Source of the DNA: Anisodus tanguticus | Taxonomy: Eukaryota; Streptophyta; Magnoliopsida; Solanales; Solanaceae | Reading direction: 5' to 3' | Assembly (NCBI GenBank): GCA_034509755.1 | Contig: CM067547.1 | Location: 49,937,859 to 50,001,858 of the forward strand | DNA length: 64,000 bases | Shown: piece after piece, positions 51,356-62,400 of the stretch | Layout: the number at the start of each line of letters is the position of its first letter | Numbering within the stretch: position 1 is the stretch's first letter | Made by a program: the position numbers and the translations under genes | Notes under the pieces: generated by a model | Seen by the model: only the letters and a program-made list of their open reading frames with translations | What the model was told of the DNA's origin: nothing | Databases searched by the model: none

Positions 51356-51525
51356 ATAAGTTAAACGATCTTAAATATAAGAGCAATGTCTAACAGAGTC
51401 TTACGGAGACGTCCGTACTTATCTTCAAGAGGCTATAGGATATTTAGGAAATTTCACTTTCTTCATTCCTTTCGTGCTAAGTTGAATCAAATTGATATCT
51501 AATCCTTATTTCTATTCTCTCACAA

Positions 51526-52881
51526 ATGGTGAGGACTCATGTCGATGCAGGGAGGGAGGAGGCACTAGCGCAACACTGGTGGTGCGCGATCGCGATAGAG
51601 GATGTGCCCAGGGCTGAGGTAGATCCATATCAACAGCGCCAGCTCGGGGCGGAGCACAGAGAACTAGTCAGGCTCGTGCGAGATCAGATTCCCCAAAGCC
51701 ATATATTGAGCCTTAGAATGAGTTACTTGAGGAGGAGTTGGGGCCAACCCAGGATTAGCCTAGATTTATTGCTACTCCGATCCTATAGGACACATTAGTC
51801 AGGTTATTGAGTGTTCTCAATGGATTTTCCACACAGACTTATGCACTACTACTCCGGGTGGTTCTCAGTCCCATGCGGGAGGAGGGAAGACTCAGAGCCC
51901 TGAGTTTCATACTTTATGTATTCAACTAGCGATGATGTCGGTGCCCCGTATCGATGAGGTTCATGCTCTTGAGTTTGGTTTCTGGCCTATTGGAGGGACA
52001 ACAATGACCCGCGATGAGCGGAAGATTTGGGAGCACTTTTCAAATATAAAGCCTCCAATGTTTTATGGTCAGCCCGAGGAGGATGCGTTTGAGTTCATCG
52101 TTAGCGGCCATGAGAGATTGCATACTCTAGGTACTTTTGAGACTCACGGAGTTAGTTTTGTGGCCCTTCAACTTTTGGGGAACGCAAAATAGTGGTGGAG
52201 AGTGTATGCTGATTGCTTGCCCGTAGGGTTGCCTCCATTGACTTGGGTTAGGTTCTCGACAGGGTTTACTTAGAGAAGTATGTGCCTTTGAGCTTATGAT
52301 TGCGCATGAGTGATGAGTTTCAAAAGATCGCGCAGAGAGATTCTACAGTTGCACAGTATGAGACGCGTTTCCATGCCTTATCGCGTTATGCAACACCGTT
52401 GCTCCCTGCTGAGGCTGAGCGAGTGAAATATTTTGTTAGAGGATTGTGTATTCCACTCCAGCTGGCCACGTTGCAGTTGGTGGCTTCTGGAGCTTCTTTT
52501 GAGACAATGGTCGAGCATGCAAAGATGACGGAGTCTATGAGGGGCGGTATGCCCAGATATGAGCCCGATAAGAAGCGAGGCAACATGGTCAGTTCAGCGG
52601 TTCTACTTCTCATGGTTAAGGGTATCATAGAGATATCAGCAGTCACAGCCCAATCGATCGGTTCAGGCAACTCTACAGATTACTGATGGTTACTCTATGG
52701 GGCGAACAGTTATAGTGGAGGCCAGTCATCCATGGGTTCTTAGACTAGGTAAACTGATTGTGGTGGTTTGGGTTCTTCTATATTTATTCATCAGCCTTCA
52801 GCGACCAGGACCTGTTTTGAGTGTGGATAGATCGAGTATTTCAAGAAAGAGTGCCCCAGTCTTACAACGAGTGCATCTCGT
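51526..52881 (+). pseudogene. gag remnant (Retrotrans_gag and zinc knuckle)
   Basis: ATG at 51,526 (MVRTH...) starts the frame, but several stops and frameshifts follow. A capsid segment at 51,932-52,192 (MFYGQPEEDAFEFI...) runs into a stop where the family usually has Q before WW. It resumes at 52,300-52,686 (FQKIAQRDSTVAQYETRFHA, then YFVRGL and MVEHAKMTES), which is the Retrotrans_gag signature. The zinc knuckle at 52,813-52,854 reads C-F-E-C-G-stop-I-E-Y-F-K-K-E-C, with stop for Q and Y for the conserved H. The hAT-like element splits gag just after it. Gag would form the particle shell and bind RNA. Confidence 0.85.
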
Positions 52882-53848
52882 TAGGGATGGCAACGGATCG
52901 GATCTGGACCGGATCCTACTAGATCCGGATCCTACTAGATCCGGATCCATATCCGTTTTTCATACCTGGATCCAGATCCATCGGATCTATAAATATCATA
53001 TCCAAATCCGAATCCACCGGATCCACTGGGTCCACAGATCGGATCTGGATCCACATGTAAAAAAATTGTCTTGAATAATATTCTCACCTGTTAAAACTTT
53101 TTTGACAAAATGAAACCTAATCTGATTGAAAAAAATGATTGAGTTCATTATAAAACTTAATCATGTAACAAAAATAAAATAAGCAAATAAATTTGATAAA
53201 TCGACAACAAAATATAACGCGTTGTAAAATAAAACATAATAATAGTCGATGTTTGATAACGAATCTGGTCCGCAAATTCTATTCAAATCATACATACAAA
53301 AAAAGTTAAAATATAAAATAAACTAAAAGACTACATCTTTACATTAAGAGAACTAATAAATGCAGTTTACATTAGAAACTAAAAACTGGAAAAAGGCACA
53401 GTAATCAAATGAATTACTTTCACATATTTTTTTTCCAACTTTGGTCAAATATTATTCAAAACATACTAATAAAAACATTTAAAAAGTTATTATTTGAAAA
53501 CTATTTCAAGTGAAATGTTATGAATAATAGATCTTCAAGATCTTATAGCTAATTAGGAAAAGCAAGAGGCTTACGATGTAAAATACAAAAATTATGAAAA
53601 ATTTAAGAAAATACTTATAAAATTACATTCTAGGTTATGGATATATTTAATAAAAAATGAATCCACGGGTCGGATCTGGACCGGATACGGATCTCAAATA
53701 TAAGATCCAAATCCAGATCTGATCCATCATAAATGGATCCGGGTCCGATCCAGATCCATCGGGTCCAAATTTTGAAGATCCATATATTTATAAAATGGAT
53801 CTGGATCCACCGGATCCGGACCGGGTCCAGGATCCACTGCCATCTCTA
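52882..53848. mobile_element. hAT-like non-autonomous element, GGATCC-rich, 967 bp
   Basis: The left end tagggatggcaac and right end ctgccatctcta are inverted and match the tagggatggca termini of plant hAT elements. The flanks catctcgt (52,874-52,881) and catcccat (53,849-53,856) agree at 6 of 8 bases, fitting an 8-bp hAT target duplication with later mutations. About 150-180 bp at each end are packed with ggatcc, ggatctgg and similar words in both orientations (subterminal repeats). The interior is AT-rich with no transposase. It interrupts the gag-pol region of the retrotransposon and is therefore younger than it. Confidence 0.85.
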
Positions 53849-53856
53849 CATCCCAT

Positions 53857-54440
53857 TCACCCAGGACTCTAACACAACCATCTAGGGGTGGTAGTCAGAC
53901 TAGTCAGGGATGATCTTATTCGGGATGTTGTTGACATTAGTCTGGGCGTGGTGGATCCCAGTCAGGGAGAGATGGAGCTCGTTCGGGCCAATGTGGCCAA
54001 CAGGGTACTCCGTACGAGGTAGGATGCACCCACTACTATGGATCCCTATTAGGGTCGAGGCTGAGGCATCAGATGCAGTTATTACACATATCATCTCAGT
54101 CAATCATCGGTCTGCTACTATGTTATTTGATCCAGGGTCTAAATTATCATATGTGTCTTCCTACTTTTCTGCCAAATTGGATATGTGATGTGATATGCTT
54201 GATGTCCCTATTCATGTTTCCACACTGGTTGATTATTATGTGATTGTAGATAGAGTTTATCATATGTATGTGGTTACTTTTATCGGGTACGATACTTGGG
54301 TAGATTTGGTCATTCTAGACATGGTTGATTTCGTTGTTATTTTGGGTATGGATTGGTTATCCCCGTATCATGCAATTCTAGACTGACATGCCAAGACAGT
54401 CACGTTAGATATGCCTGGTCTTCCGAGGGTAGAGTGGAGA
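53857..54440 (+). pseudogene. Aspartic protease domain remnant
   Basis: At 53,910-54,386 the frame reads a linker, then SATMLFDPGSKLSYVSSYF with the catalytic Asp at 54,129, then VVDR-like and VILGMDWLSPYHAILD, the standard retropepsin end. A stop lies after LDM (54,188) and another after AILD. The fold would be a retroviral-type protease that cuts Gag-Pol. The start of the pol part before 54,000 is scrambled by frameshifts. Confidence 0.85.
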
Positions 54441-55763
54441 GTCGCTCCTAGCCCTGCTCCTAAGAAATTCATTTCTTTCATCTGTGCTAGGAAGTTGGTA
54501 GACAAAGGTTGTCTAGCATATCTTGCTCATATTCGGGATACGAGTGTGGAGACTCCTTCCCTTGAGTCCGTTCTTATGGTTAGTGAGTTTGCCAAGGTCT
54601 TTCTTTCAGATTTATCGGGTATGTCGCCAAACAGGGATATTGATTTATGCATTAATCTTGAGCTGGGTACTCGACCTATTTTCATTCTTCCGTATCGTAT
54701 GGCTCCGACAGAGTTTAAAGAGTTGAAGGAGCAGCTTCAGGACTTGTTGAGTAAGGGCTTCATTTGACCGAGTGTATCTCTATAGGGTGCTCCTGTCTTT
54801 TCGTGAAAAAGAAGTATGACACTATTCGTATGTGCATTGATTATAGACATTTGAACAAGGTCACCATCATAAACAAGTACTCGATCCATTGTATTGATGA
54901 CATGTTCGACCAGCTCCAGGTGCTTCGGTAATTTTGAAGATTGATTTGAGGTCCGGGTATCACCAGTTGAGGATCCAAGCTGAGGATGTGCCCAAGACAG
55001 CTTTTTGGACTCGATATGGACATTACGAGTTTTTGTTGATGTCCTTTGGGCTGACTAATTTCCCTACATCATACATGGACTTGATGAATGGATATTTAAG
55101 CCGTATTTGTATTCCTTTGTGATTGTGTTCATTGATGACATCTTGATCTATTCGAAGAGTCGGGAGGACCATGAGCAGTATCTGAGAGTGGTTCTTGGGT
55201 TATTGAAGGAGAAGAAGTTGTATGCTAAGTTTTTGAAGTGTGAGTTTTGGTTGAGCTCTGTGGCATTTCTGGGACACGTGGTGTCCAATGAGGGGATCTA
55301 TTCGAAGAGTCAGGAGTACCATGAGCAGTATCTGAGAGTGGTTCTTGGGTTATTGAAGGAGAAGAAGTTATATGCTAAGTTTTTAAAGTGTGAGTTTTGG
55401 TTGAGCTCTATGGCATTTCTGGGACATGTGGTGTCTAATGAGGGGATTATGGTTGATCATAAGAAGATAAAGGCAGTCAGGGACTGGCCTAGACCGACTA
55501 ATGTGACAGAGATTCAGAGTTTTGTGGGTCTTGCTAGCTACTATCGTCGGTTAGTCAATGGATTCTCTTCTATTACTTCTCATCTGACGCGTTTGACTCT
55601 GAATGAGGTTTCATTACAGTGGTCCGACGAGTGTGAGCAGAGCTTTCAAAAGCTCAAGTCTCTTTTGACCATAGCCCCGATTCTGTCCCTTCCAGTAAAA
55701 GGGAAGGAATTTATCGTATATTGTGATGATTCATGGATCGGGTTGGGTTGTGTGTTGATGTAG
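54411..55763 (+). pseudogene. Reverse transcriptase (and start of RNase H) remnant with internal duplication
   Basis: Segments in order: 54,411-54,767 (DLSGMSPNRDIDL, then PYRMAPTEFKELKEQL and LSKGFI), where a TGA replaces the usual Arg codon and a TAG a Trp codon; a frameshift to 54,934-55,122 (KIDLRSGYHQLRI, TRYGHYEFLLMSFGLT); then 55,107-55,763 with the catalytic FIDD at 55,128-55,139. A 150-bp in-frame direct duplication follows. The frame ends with the connection/RNase H start (SLPVKGKEFIVYCDDS). This is the Ty3/gypsy RT. Confidence 0.9.
55145..55444 (+). repeat. 150-bp in-frame tandem duplication within the reverse transcriptase
   Basis: Gatctattcgaagagtc occurs at 55,145 and again at 55,295. 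The two 150-bp copies (50 codons each) cover the stretch from IYSKS to HVVSNEG after the catalytic FIDD and differ at roughly eight positions. The junction uses a short gggat overlap. The family has only one copy of this segment. Confidence 0.93.
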
Positions 55764-57060
55764 GAGGGTAAGGTTATTGCTTATGCATCGAGGTAGTTGA
55801 AGGTGCATGAGAAGAATTACTAATACTGATTATAGAGGAGGTTCATAGCTCTAGATATTCGAATCCAGGTGATATTAAGATGTACCGCAACTTGAGACAG
55901 CATTACTGATGGGGGGAAATGAAAAAAGACATTGTTGATTTTGTGGCTTGATGTTAGAATTTTCATCAAGTCAAGTATGAGCACCGGCGACCCGGTGGTG
56001 TGTCTCAGAGGATGATCATTCCCAAGTAGAAGTGGGAAAGGATTTCCATGGATTTTCATTGTTGGGTTGCCCAAAACTTTGGATAAGTTTGATGCAATTT
56101 GGGTCATTGTTGATAGATTGACCAAGTCCGCGCATTTCATTCTAGTTCAAACGACTTATAATGTAGAAAAGTTGGCTAAGATCTATATTCGAAAGATTGT
56201 GCATTTTCATGGAGTTCCTATTTTGATCATCTTGGATCAGGGTACTCAGTTTACTTCACATTTCTTGTGGATTTTGTAGAGAGATATGCATACTCGCTTG
56301 GATCTCAGTATAGCATTTCACCATCAGACTCGACGGTCAGTCCGAGCAGACTATTAAGGTATTTGAGGACATGTTACGAGCCTGCGTGATTAATATTGGT
56401 GGTCATTGAGACCAGTTCTTACCTTTGGCAGAGTTTGTGTACAACAACAAATATCACTCTAGTATCGACATGGCACATTTCGAGGCTTTATATGACAGGA
56501 GATGCCAATCTCCTATTGGTTGGTTTGATGCATTTGAGGTTCATCCTTGGAGTATGGATTTGTTGAGGGATTCCTTAGAGAGGGTAAAGGTGATTCAGGA
56601 CAAGCTCCTGGCAGCACAGAGCAAACAGGGGGAGTATGTAGATCAGAAGGTCTGATATCTAGAGTTTATGGTTGGTGACAAGGTTCTTCTGAAAGTATCA
56701 CCCATGAAAGGTGTGATGAGGTTCGATAAGAGAGGGAAGTTGAGTCCTAGGTATATCGGACCTTTTGAGGTTTTTAGAGGGTTAGAGATGTAGCATATGA
56801 GTTGGCTCTGCCACCAGGTCATATTGGCGTCCATCCGGTTTTCCATGTGTCCAAGTTGAAAAAGTATCATGCCAACGATTCTTATACCATTCAGTGAGAC
56901 TCCGTGTTGTTTGATAAGAATTTAGAATTCGAGGAGGAGCCTATGGTTATTTTAGATAAGTAGGTGAAGAGGTTGAGATCGAAGAAAATAGCTTCTGTGA
57001 AGGTTCAGTGGAGGCATCGCCCGTTGAGGAGGCAATTGGGAGACAGAGTCTGACATGCAG
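55764..57060 (+). pseudogene. RNase H stub, integrase and chromodomain-like remnant
   Basis: After a stop at 55,761 most of RNase H is gone (a few codons to about 55,830). The zinc-binding part of integrase is corrupted. The core is readable at 56,067-56,279 (WVIVDRLTKSAHF, then HGVPILIILDQGTQFTSHF, with the first catalytic Asp and the second near GTQF), then frame-shifted at 56,425-56,655 (AEFVYNNKYHSSI...RCQSPIGWF). A C-terminal part at 56,655-56,890 (PMKGVMRF, GKLSPRYIGPFEV, HPVFHVSKLKKY) is followed by a chromodomain-like tail (KVQWRHRP) with a one-base deletion. Integrase would insert the cDNA; the chromodomain would steer it to heterochromatin. Confidence 0.85.
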
Positions 57061-57150
57061 ATCAGATATCCTGACTTATTTACTACTTCCGGCACGTGTC
57101 CTCTGTTTGTTTCTCTCCATTCGAGGATGAACGTTTGTTTAATTGGTATT

Positions 57151-58828
57151 TGATTAACGACCTGTCCAATCATTTTTAGCTAAAGACACTTATTTGCCTA
57201 TCCCTTTTTGTAGCATTTATGTGGGGTTTGTGATGCGAGGGGATAGGTGGCACGGATCCCCGAGGTTAAGTTTCACGAGTTTCAAATGAAAAATCCAAAA
57301 CTAGAACCTTTAAGTTGGATAGTTTGACTCAGGGTTGACTTTTGAGTAGATGGGTTCTTTTCGGATTCTGTCGCTTCCAGTAGCTCCGGATGGTCATTTA
57401 TGACTTAGTCGAGTCATTGGTTCGCTTCCTGAGACAATCAAATGTATTTTGTGGCCTTTTTTGTAATATTTTGATTCTTGGTTTTTCCGGACGACTCTTT
57501 AGAAATGTATGTCTTTGCTCGATTAAATGGAAAATATGAGGATACGAGTGAGTACGTAGCACTATTTACCTTAGATGAGCATTTCTGGTTTGTGTCAGGG
57601 GGGTCTCGAGAGTGTTTCAAATATTTGATGGGAGTTTGGTTTTAGTTCATGATTTCTGGTGTCTGTTTTCCGCATCGGCGGCACCTTTGTCTACTCACGT
57701 GTCCACCTCGGCGAGAGGTCGGCTCGCAGAAGTAAGGGTTGGGAAGTTGTGAGTGTCTGCCTTGGCAGATTGGACTTTCGCAGGGGCGGGTGCGCCTCTG
57801 CGGAGTCGGGTTCGTTGTGGCGCTGGGGCGAGCTATTAACTCAGTATTTATTGTTACTCCGAGCTGGGCTCCGGTGGGATATTTTGGAGGGGTATATGGA
57901 CTTCGCGAGTCCCCATGGGTGTAGAATCATAATAAAAACTTGACTTACTATATACGAGATGTCAGATGTATCTGACATGTACATTGCATTCATATCATAC
58001 TTTATTACATCATTGATTATTTGTGGTTGTATTTGATACCTGATTGTTTATCGATGACTTGGCTGAATTTTGGATATGAAAGGGTTGTACTTACAACAAC
58101 AGCAACATATGAAAGGGTTGTATTTACTCATGATAAATGGATTAACTAAATTATTGGAATTGTCTGTCACTAAATGGCTTAAGGGGTTGAGAAATATTAT
58201 TTGAATAAGACATTATGTGAACTCTGTAAACCATTATGTGGACTATGTGACTTTACTTGGATATATTGAATTGCTAGTATAAGATTATTTGGTGTCAACT
58301 CAATATTTATCTATTTTTATGTATCTTCCGTCGTTGTTGGCCTATGATGTCTACGGGGATACGTTGTGTACTCATGCTACACTTGGTGCATCTTTTCTTG
58401 ATGCAAATACAGATCCGACCACTAGCTCGAGATCACGTGGCTGAGTTCGAGTAGTTGATCCCCGGCTTTCAGGGTGAGGATACTATCTCCAGCATGCCTC
58501 GGATTTGCTTTATCTCTTTACTTTATTTACTTCTGTTCTAGAGACACGTCTACAGACTTCTAGCTATGTATTGATTTGTCACTATGTTGCCCTCAGTTTC
58601 AGACTTGTATCGTTATAGTGCTCTTGTATCGACATACCATATCACTTGGGGGTTGTTGTGGATGTTTTAGACTTAAATCATTCCGCATTTATATTATAGA
58701 CAGTTTATGTAGTAATTGTTATCTTTCTGCTTTTATTTATGTCACATCATGTTGATGATTTGGAAGTAGTTCGCCTACTGATGAGATGCGTAGATGTCAC
58801 CACAATTTCTGAAAAAGAGATCGTGATA
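57151..58828 (+). repeat. 3' LTR of the Ty3/gypsy element
   Basis: It starts tgattaacgacctgtcc and ends gatcgtgata, over 1,678 bp. The outer parts align with the 5' LTR with many substitutions, so the insertion is old. The middle (about 57,845-58,405) is unrelated to the 5' LTR middle. No clear polypurine tract remains in front of it. Confidence 0.85.
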
Positions 58829-60300
58829 ATTTATGGTTTGATTCAAATAAAATTTAGTGTGTTATATGTATTGAAGCTAAAATTACTAAAAAGATTTGTA
58901 TTCTTGTGAATAGAAAAAATGAATTATTATCCTTGATTCACATTGACTTAGGCGGTTTCAAACAAACTATGACTAGAGGCCGTAAAAATAGTATGTGACT
59001 TTTCTTACCTTGTTTTCCAAAATTTACTAAATTGTATTATTTCTTTTCCAAAATTTACTAAGTTGTATTTTCTTAGAAATAAATATAATATTTGTTTACC
59101 TTTATTTCTTATAAATATGAGGTTGAAAATCAACTTAGCATGAGATGACTCTCTGTCTTTAAGACAAGATTGCCACGTATATATGATTTTACGTTAACGG
59201 CAATAGTTTCCAAGATAAAACAGCAACCAATCAACACTACAAAGCAAATAGGTTGATTCTGACGAAGAAAAGAAACACGAAACGACTTGCTGAAGAATGA
59301 AAAAGGAAGGAAGAGCTCCACTGTTTCTGCTCACGTTTTGGAAAACGACTTGCTGAATTTCTGTGTTTCGCTCTTCTATTTGTCTCTGTGTAGTATATCT
59401 TGTAGTCTCTGCAATTGAGCCAAAAAGCTCTAATATGTTTATGGCCAAGTGTGAGGGAGTTAATCAGCCAAATAATGGCACTCAAACGGCATGCAGAAAC
59501 TTTCTGCCTTCGTCGTTCCCAATTTCAGCTTTTCAGAAACTCCAGAGACCAAACTGTAAATATTAAGCAATTTGGGTCCAAAGAGATAATGTCAGAAGAA
59601 GTCCCAAGACCCAAGACCCACGACCCGAGCCCGGACCGGACGGGACGGGCGTGCGGCGTGTGTGTGGACTTAGTCTTGAACCCAAGCACATCTAGGTCCT
59701 CCCTCCTTCAAACGCATGGGTTACCCCTTGGGATCCCTAACCCTTAGCCAATTTTGAGACTTATAAAGAGAACAATTCTTCCTTTTTCACCGATGTGGTA
59801 GATTTGCCCCACACCATATTTTCATGCCTCAAACACCTTACTTCGTGGACCAATATCTCTTTCACTTCTCAATGAAATTTGACGATTCTTGGCCCTACGA
59901 TCATCTACTCACTTAGTAGATTATGCACGTGTGAAGAGACAAAGCCTCCAACATACGGAACCCTAGTGTTTAAGTCATTAAATACGGTGGACGCACCTCC
60001 CCACCAAAGGCAAATTTCCAACAAAAATAAGCAATTATTCAAGAAGTAACTCCGCCTTATTCGATTGAGTCTAATATAATAGCCGAAAGAAAATATAGAA
60101 TATTAAAAAAAATTATGAACTCCATGTTAATTATATTCATGCATTTGTCACGCTCATAATGCATGTGACAGGTGTTCTGAGATCTACCCGATCCTAAAGA
60201 ACCAACTCATATCATACAAGATAATTCGTGTATGTGCTTAATGAATATGTGCAAAAGTCTTTTCAATTTAAAATCTCATTATTTGATCAATTAAAATAAA
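58829..60300. other. Intergenic DNA with a promoter-like, possibly LTR-derived, stretch
   Basis: No gene is recognised. The part at 59,580-59,850 has GC-rich gacccgagcccgg followed by ttataaagagaac and caccgatgtggtag...cccacacc, wording that recalls plant LTR promoters. I cannot find a paired end, so I leave it unclassified. The short frames at 59,130-59,750 overlap on both strands and look non-coding. Confidence 0.4.
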
Positions 60301-60854
60301 GGCTTAATACATAAACGAGCCCTTAAACTTGTCTCAACTTTTTATTTAGGCACATGAACAAAGGGTTATACCTTTTGAACACTTTATGTTATAAAAAAAT
60401 GTGTCTATTGAACAAATATTTGGCAGCTCCAAACAAAGTAAAGTGTGTGAATGATACTCACTCCTTAGGGGACAAATAAAAATTATGACACATAAATTAA
60501 GGAAAAAATCAAAATTTGAAAAAAAGACACATTGACCGGTCATAAAAAAACTTCCGGTGAAAGCAACAATGACAGCTAAAACCGACCGCAATTTCCTTGC
60601 CATTTTTTCTCCTCTTCATCAATCTACTATTGTTTTTTTTCTATTTCATCGGATTTTTAAAACATCTTTTTCACTCAATTCTCAATATATAAGGCATGCT
60701 TCATTTGATCAGAAAATATCCGTTTGGGGTTCGATGAATTTAAATCCAAATATCACAGCTTTCTATGCATTGGGGATGACAAAAATTGATGTTTCGTCTT
60801 CTCTATTAAATGTCATTGACGTCCTCACATTGTGTCATAGTCTTAAAGTAGTCT

Positions 60855-61008
60855 AAAAAAAAAAAGCTCAGTCCACTAAGCTCGCGCTAAGCGCAAGGTC
60901 CGAAAAAGGGCCGAATCATAAGAATTTATTGTATGCAGTGTTATCTTACATTTCTGCAAAAGATTATTTTCACGGGTTGAACCCACCTCCGGATCACATG
61001 ATATCAAC
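60855..61008 (-). mobile_element. Au-type SINE fragment
   Basis: Read on the minus strand it goes ggaggtgggttcaaccc (Pol III B-box-like), then aatcttttgcagaaatg, then cactgcatacaataaattc, then attcggccctttttcgg, then ccttgcgcttagcgcgagc, then a T-run (plus-strand A-run 60,855-60,865). This follows the Au SINE known across angiosperms, with substitutions. The A-box end is truncated or too degraded to place. It is not an active copy. Confidence 0.75.
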
Positions 61009-61340
61009 TTTATCCGTTATTTCAAGACTCCCTAAAATATGTTGAAAAGTATGACTAGATTTTGAAGGGGTATATAGTGGTCTAGTCTGTCGAATAAGAT
61101 GGTGGAACAGATGAAGAATAAAGAAGGAGAAGGGAAATAGTGGGTGATTGTGGCATTAGCGACAGGGATGATAGTGGCAAAAGAGGTAATGGCGGTGGAG
61201 GAGATGGTGATAGAGAGAAAGAATAAGAAAGGAGAGATAATATTATTTAAAAGGAAAATTAGGGACTTTCGCGCACCTATGAAAAGTGCTATGTTAAAAA
61301 TGAGTGTCTAACATACACAATTTAATTATAGATTAAGTAG

Positions 61341-61860
61341 GTAGCCATAGAAATCAAAAATAATTTCATTTTTTTTTTTGAATTCTTAAAGTTAGAGTTG
61401 GAGTTGTGTTTAGTCATAATTTTTACAGTTGGAATGTATTTTTTTTAACAATATGAAATATGATTTATATCCCCTAATTTTTGAAAACTAATAAAATCAC
61501 CCAAAACAATTAATAAACATAATAAGTGCGTAAATATCGTTCATCAATCATTTTCTATTACATTAAGTATGATTTATATAGATTTTTTTTAATACGATGA
61601 TATAATTAAGTTCACAAAACTCATTGATTGAATCTATTACGGGGTCAAATTTATAAAAATAAAAAATGTAGGATAAAATTTGAAAAGTGAAAGATAAAAG
61701 CAATGACCAAAAATAAAAAGTGAAAATTGTAAAAAACAAAATTTGAAATGTTTTTTAATTCCAAATACAAGTTGCATTTGGAATTTTCATGACCAAACAC
61801 TAGTTTTTAAAAAACAAATCCGAAAAAAATAAAAAAAATATCTACGGCCAAATGGGTCCT
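61341..61860. mobile_element. Nested inverted-repeat element (MITE-like, ~520 bp)
   Basis: The left end gtagccatagaaat...gtgtttagtcataat matches the reverse complement of the right end (ggacccatttggccgtagat...gtgtttggtcatg). Taag borders both sides. It splits the right arm of the long-TIR element just after its tgtttaa motif. No coding capacity. Confidence 0.5.
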
Positions 61861-61951
61861 AAGTGTTTAATAGGTACAACCTTTAGTTGTTGTATCTAAA
61901 TAAGATATATGAACAAGTTTACGGGGCCGAATATGTATTTGGCCTAAAACT

Positions 61952-62400
61952 AAGGGAAAATACATAAAATACATCTTAATCTTTGCCTGGATTTGTTGTA
62001 ACACATCTAACCTTTACGGATGTCCTATTACCCCCTGAATATATTTTAAAGTATTTATTTGAAAAAATCAAATAAAAGTCCAACGCGACACAATTTAAGA
62101 CTCGATTATAAAAAATATAGTGATTCACAAGATCAAGTTCCAAGAGAATCAATTATTTTCTCCATAAAAAAAAAAAAAGTGTAGGAGAGAATTTAATTTT
62201 TTTTTTGAAGAGTGAAATAACCGGACTTCTTTATTTTTGGATCTTTTATTTAGCACGTGTTTGAATTGTTATCAATCTCACTAGATAAAGGCCAAAGAAA
62301 TTCCTTAAAAATATATCTAGGAGGGTAATAGTCCCCCCTAAAGGTTAGGTGTGTTACGACAAATTCAGACAAAGATTGGAATATATTTTAGGCATTTAGC
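61952..62400. mobile_element. Inverted-repeat element (~450 bp)
   Basis: The left arm (61,952-62,048: aaaatacatcttaatcttt, aacacatctaacctttacgg, ctattaccccctg) and the reverse complement of the right arm (62,312-62,400) match over about 90 bp. It is a foldback or MITE-like element without coding sequence, wedged between the long-TIR element and the LINE tail. Confidence 0.65.

Larger units (their letters stand above)
49001..58828 (+). mobile_element. Decayed Ty3/gypsy LTR retrotransposon, Tekay/Del chromovirus type
   Basis: The order is LTR, primer-binding site, gag, protease, reverse transcriptase, (reduced RNase H), integrase, chromodomain-like end, LTR. This is the Ty3/gypsy order. The protein wording (LFDPGS protease, FIDD reverse transcriptase, ILGMDWLS, C-terminal KVQWRHRP) and the chromodomain-like tail fit the Tekay/Del chromoviruses common in Solanaceae. 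Every domain is broken by stops or frameshifts, so the copy cannot move by itself. No convincing 5-bp target duplication flanks it (aatata before, atttat after). A hAT-like element is inserted at 52,882-53,848. Confidence 0.9.
60301..61944. mobile_element. Long-TIR element (Mutator-like MITE type) with nested insertions
   Basis: The left arm (60,301-60,385: ggcttaatacata, cttaaacttgt, tttatttagg, gaacacttta) matches the reverse complement of the right arm (61,861-61,944) along about 85 bp with many mismatches. The flanks taaaataaa and taaaactaa agree at 7 of 9 bases, compatible with a 9-bp Mutator-type duplication. No transposase is seen. An Au-type SINE and another inverted-repeat element lie inside. 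Confidence 0.6.

Noticed and set aside
52386..52670. Minus-strand 94-codon frame
   Set aside because: It is antisense to the Retrotrans_gag segment, which has clear family wording on the plus strand.
49001..58834. 5-bp target duplication around the Ty3/gypsy element
   Set aside because: The bases before the 5' LTR (aatata) and after the 3' LTR (atttat) do not match well enough.
59130..59750. Overlapping frames of 63-110 codons
   Set aside because: Several overlap on both strands with low-complexity content and no domain; they look like chance.
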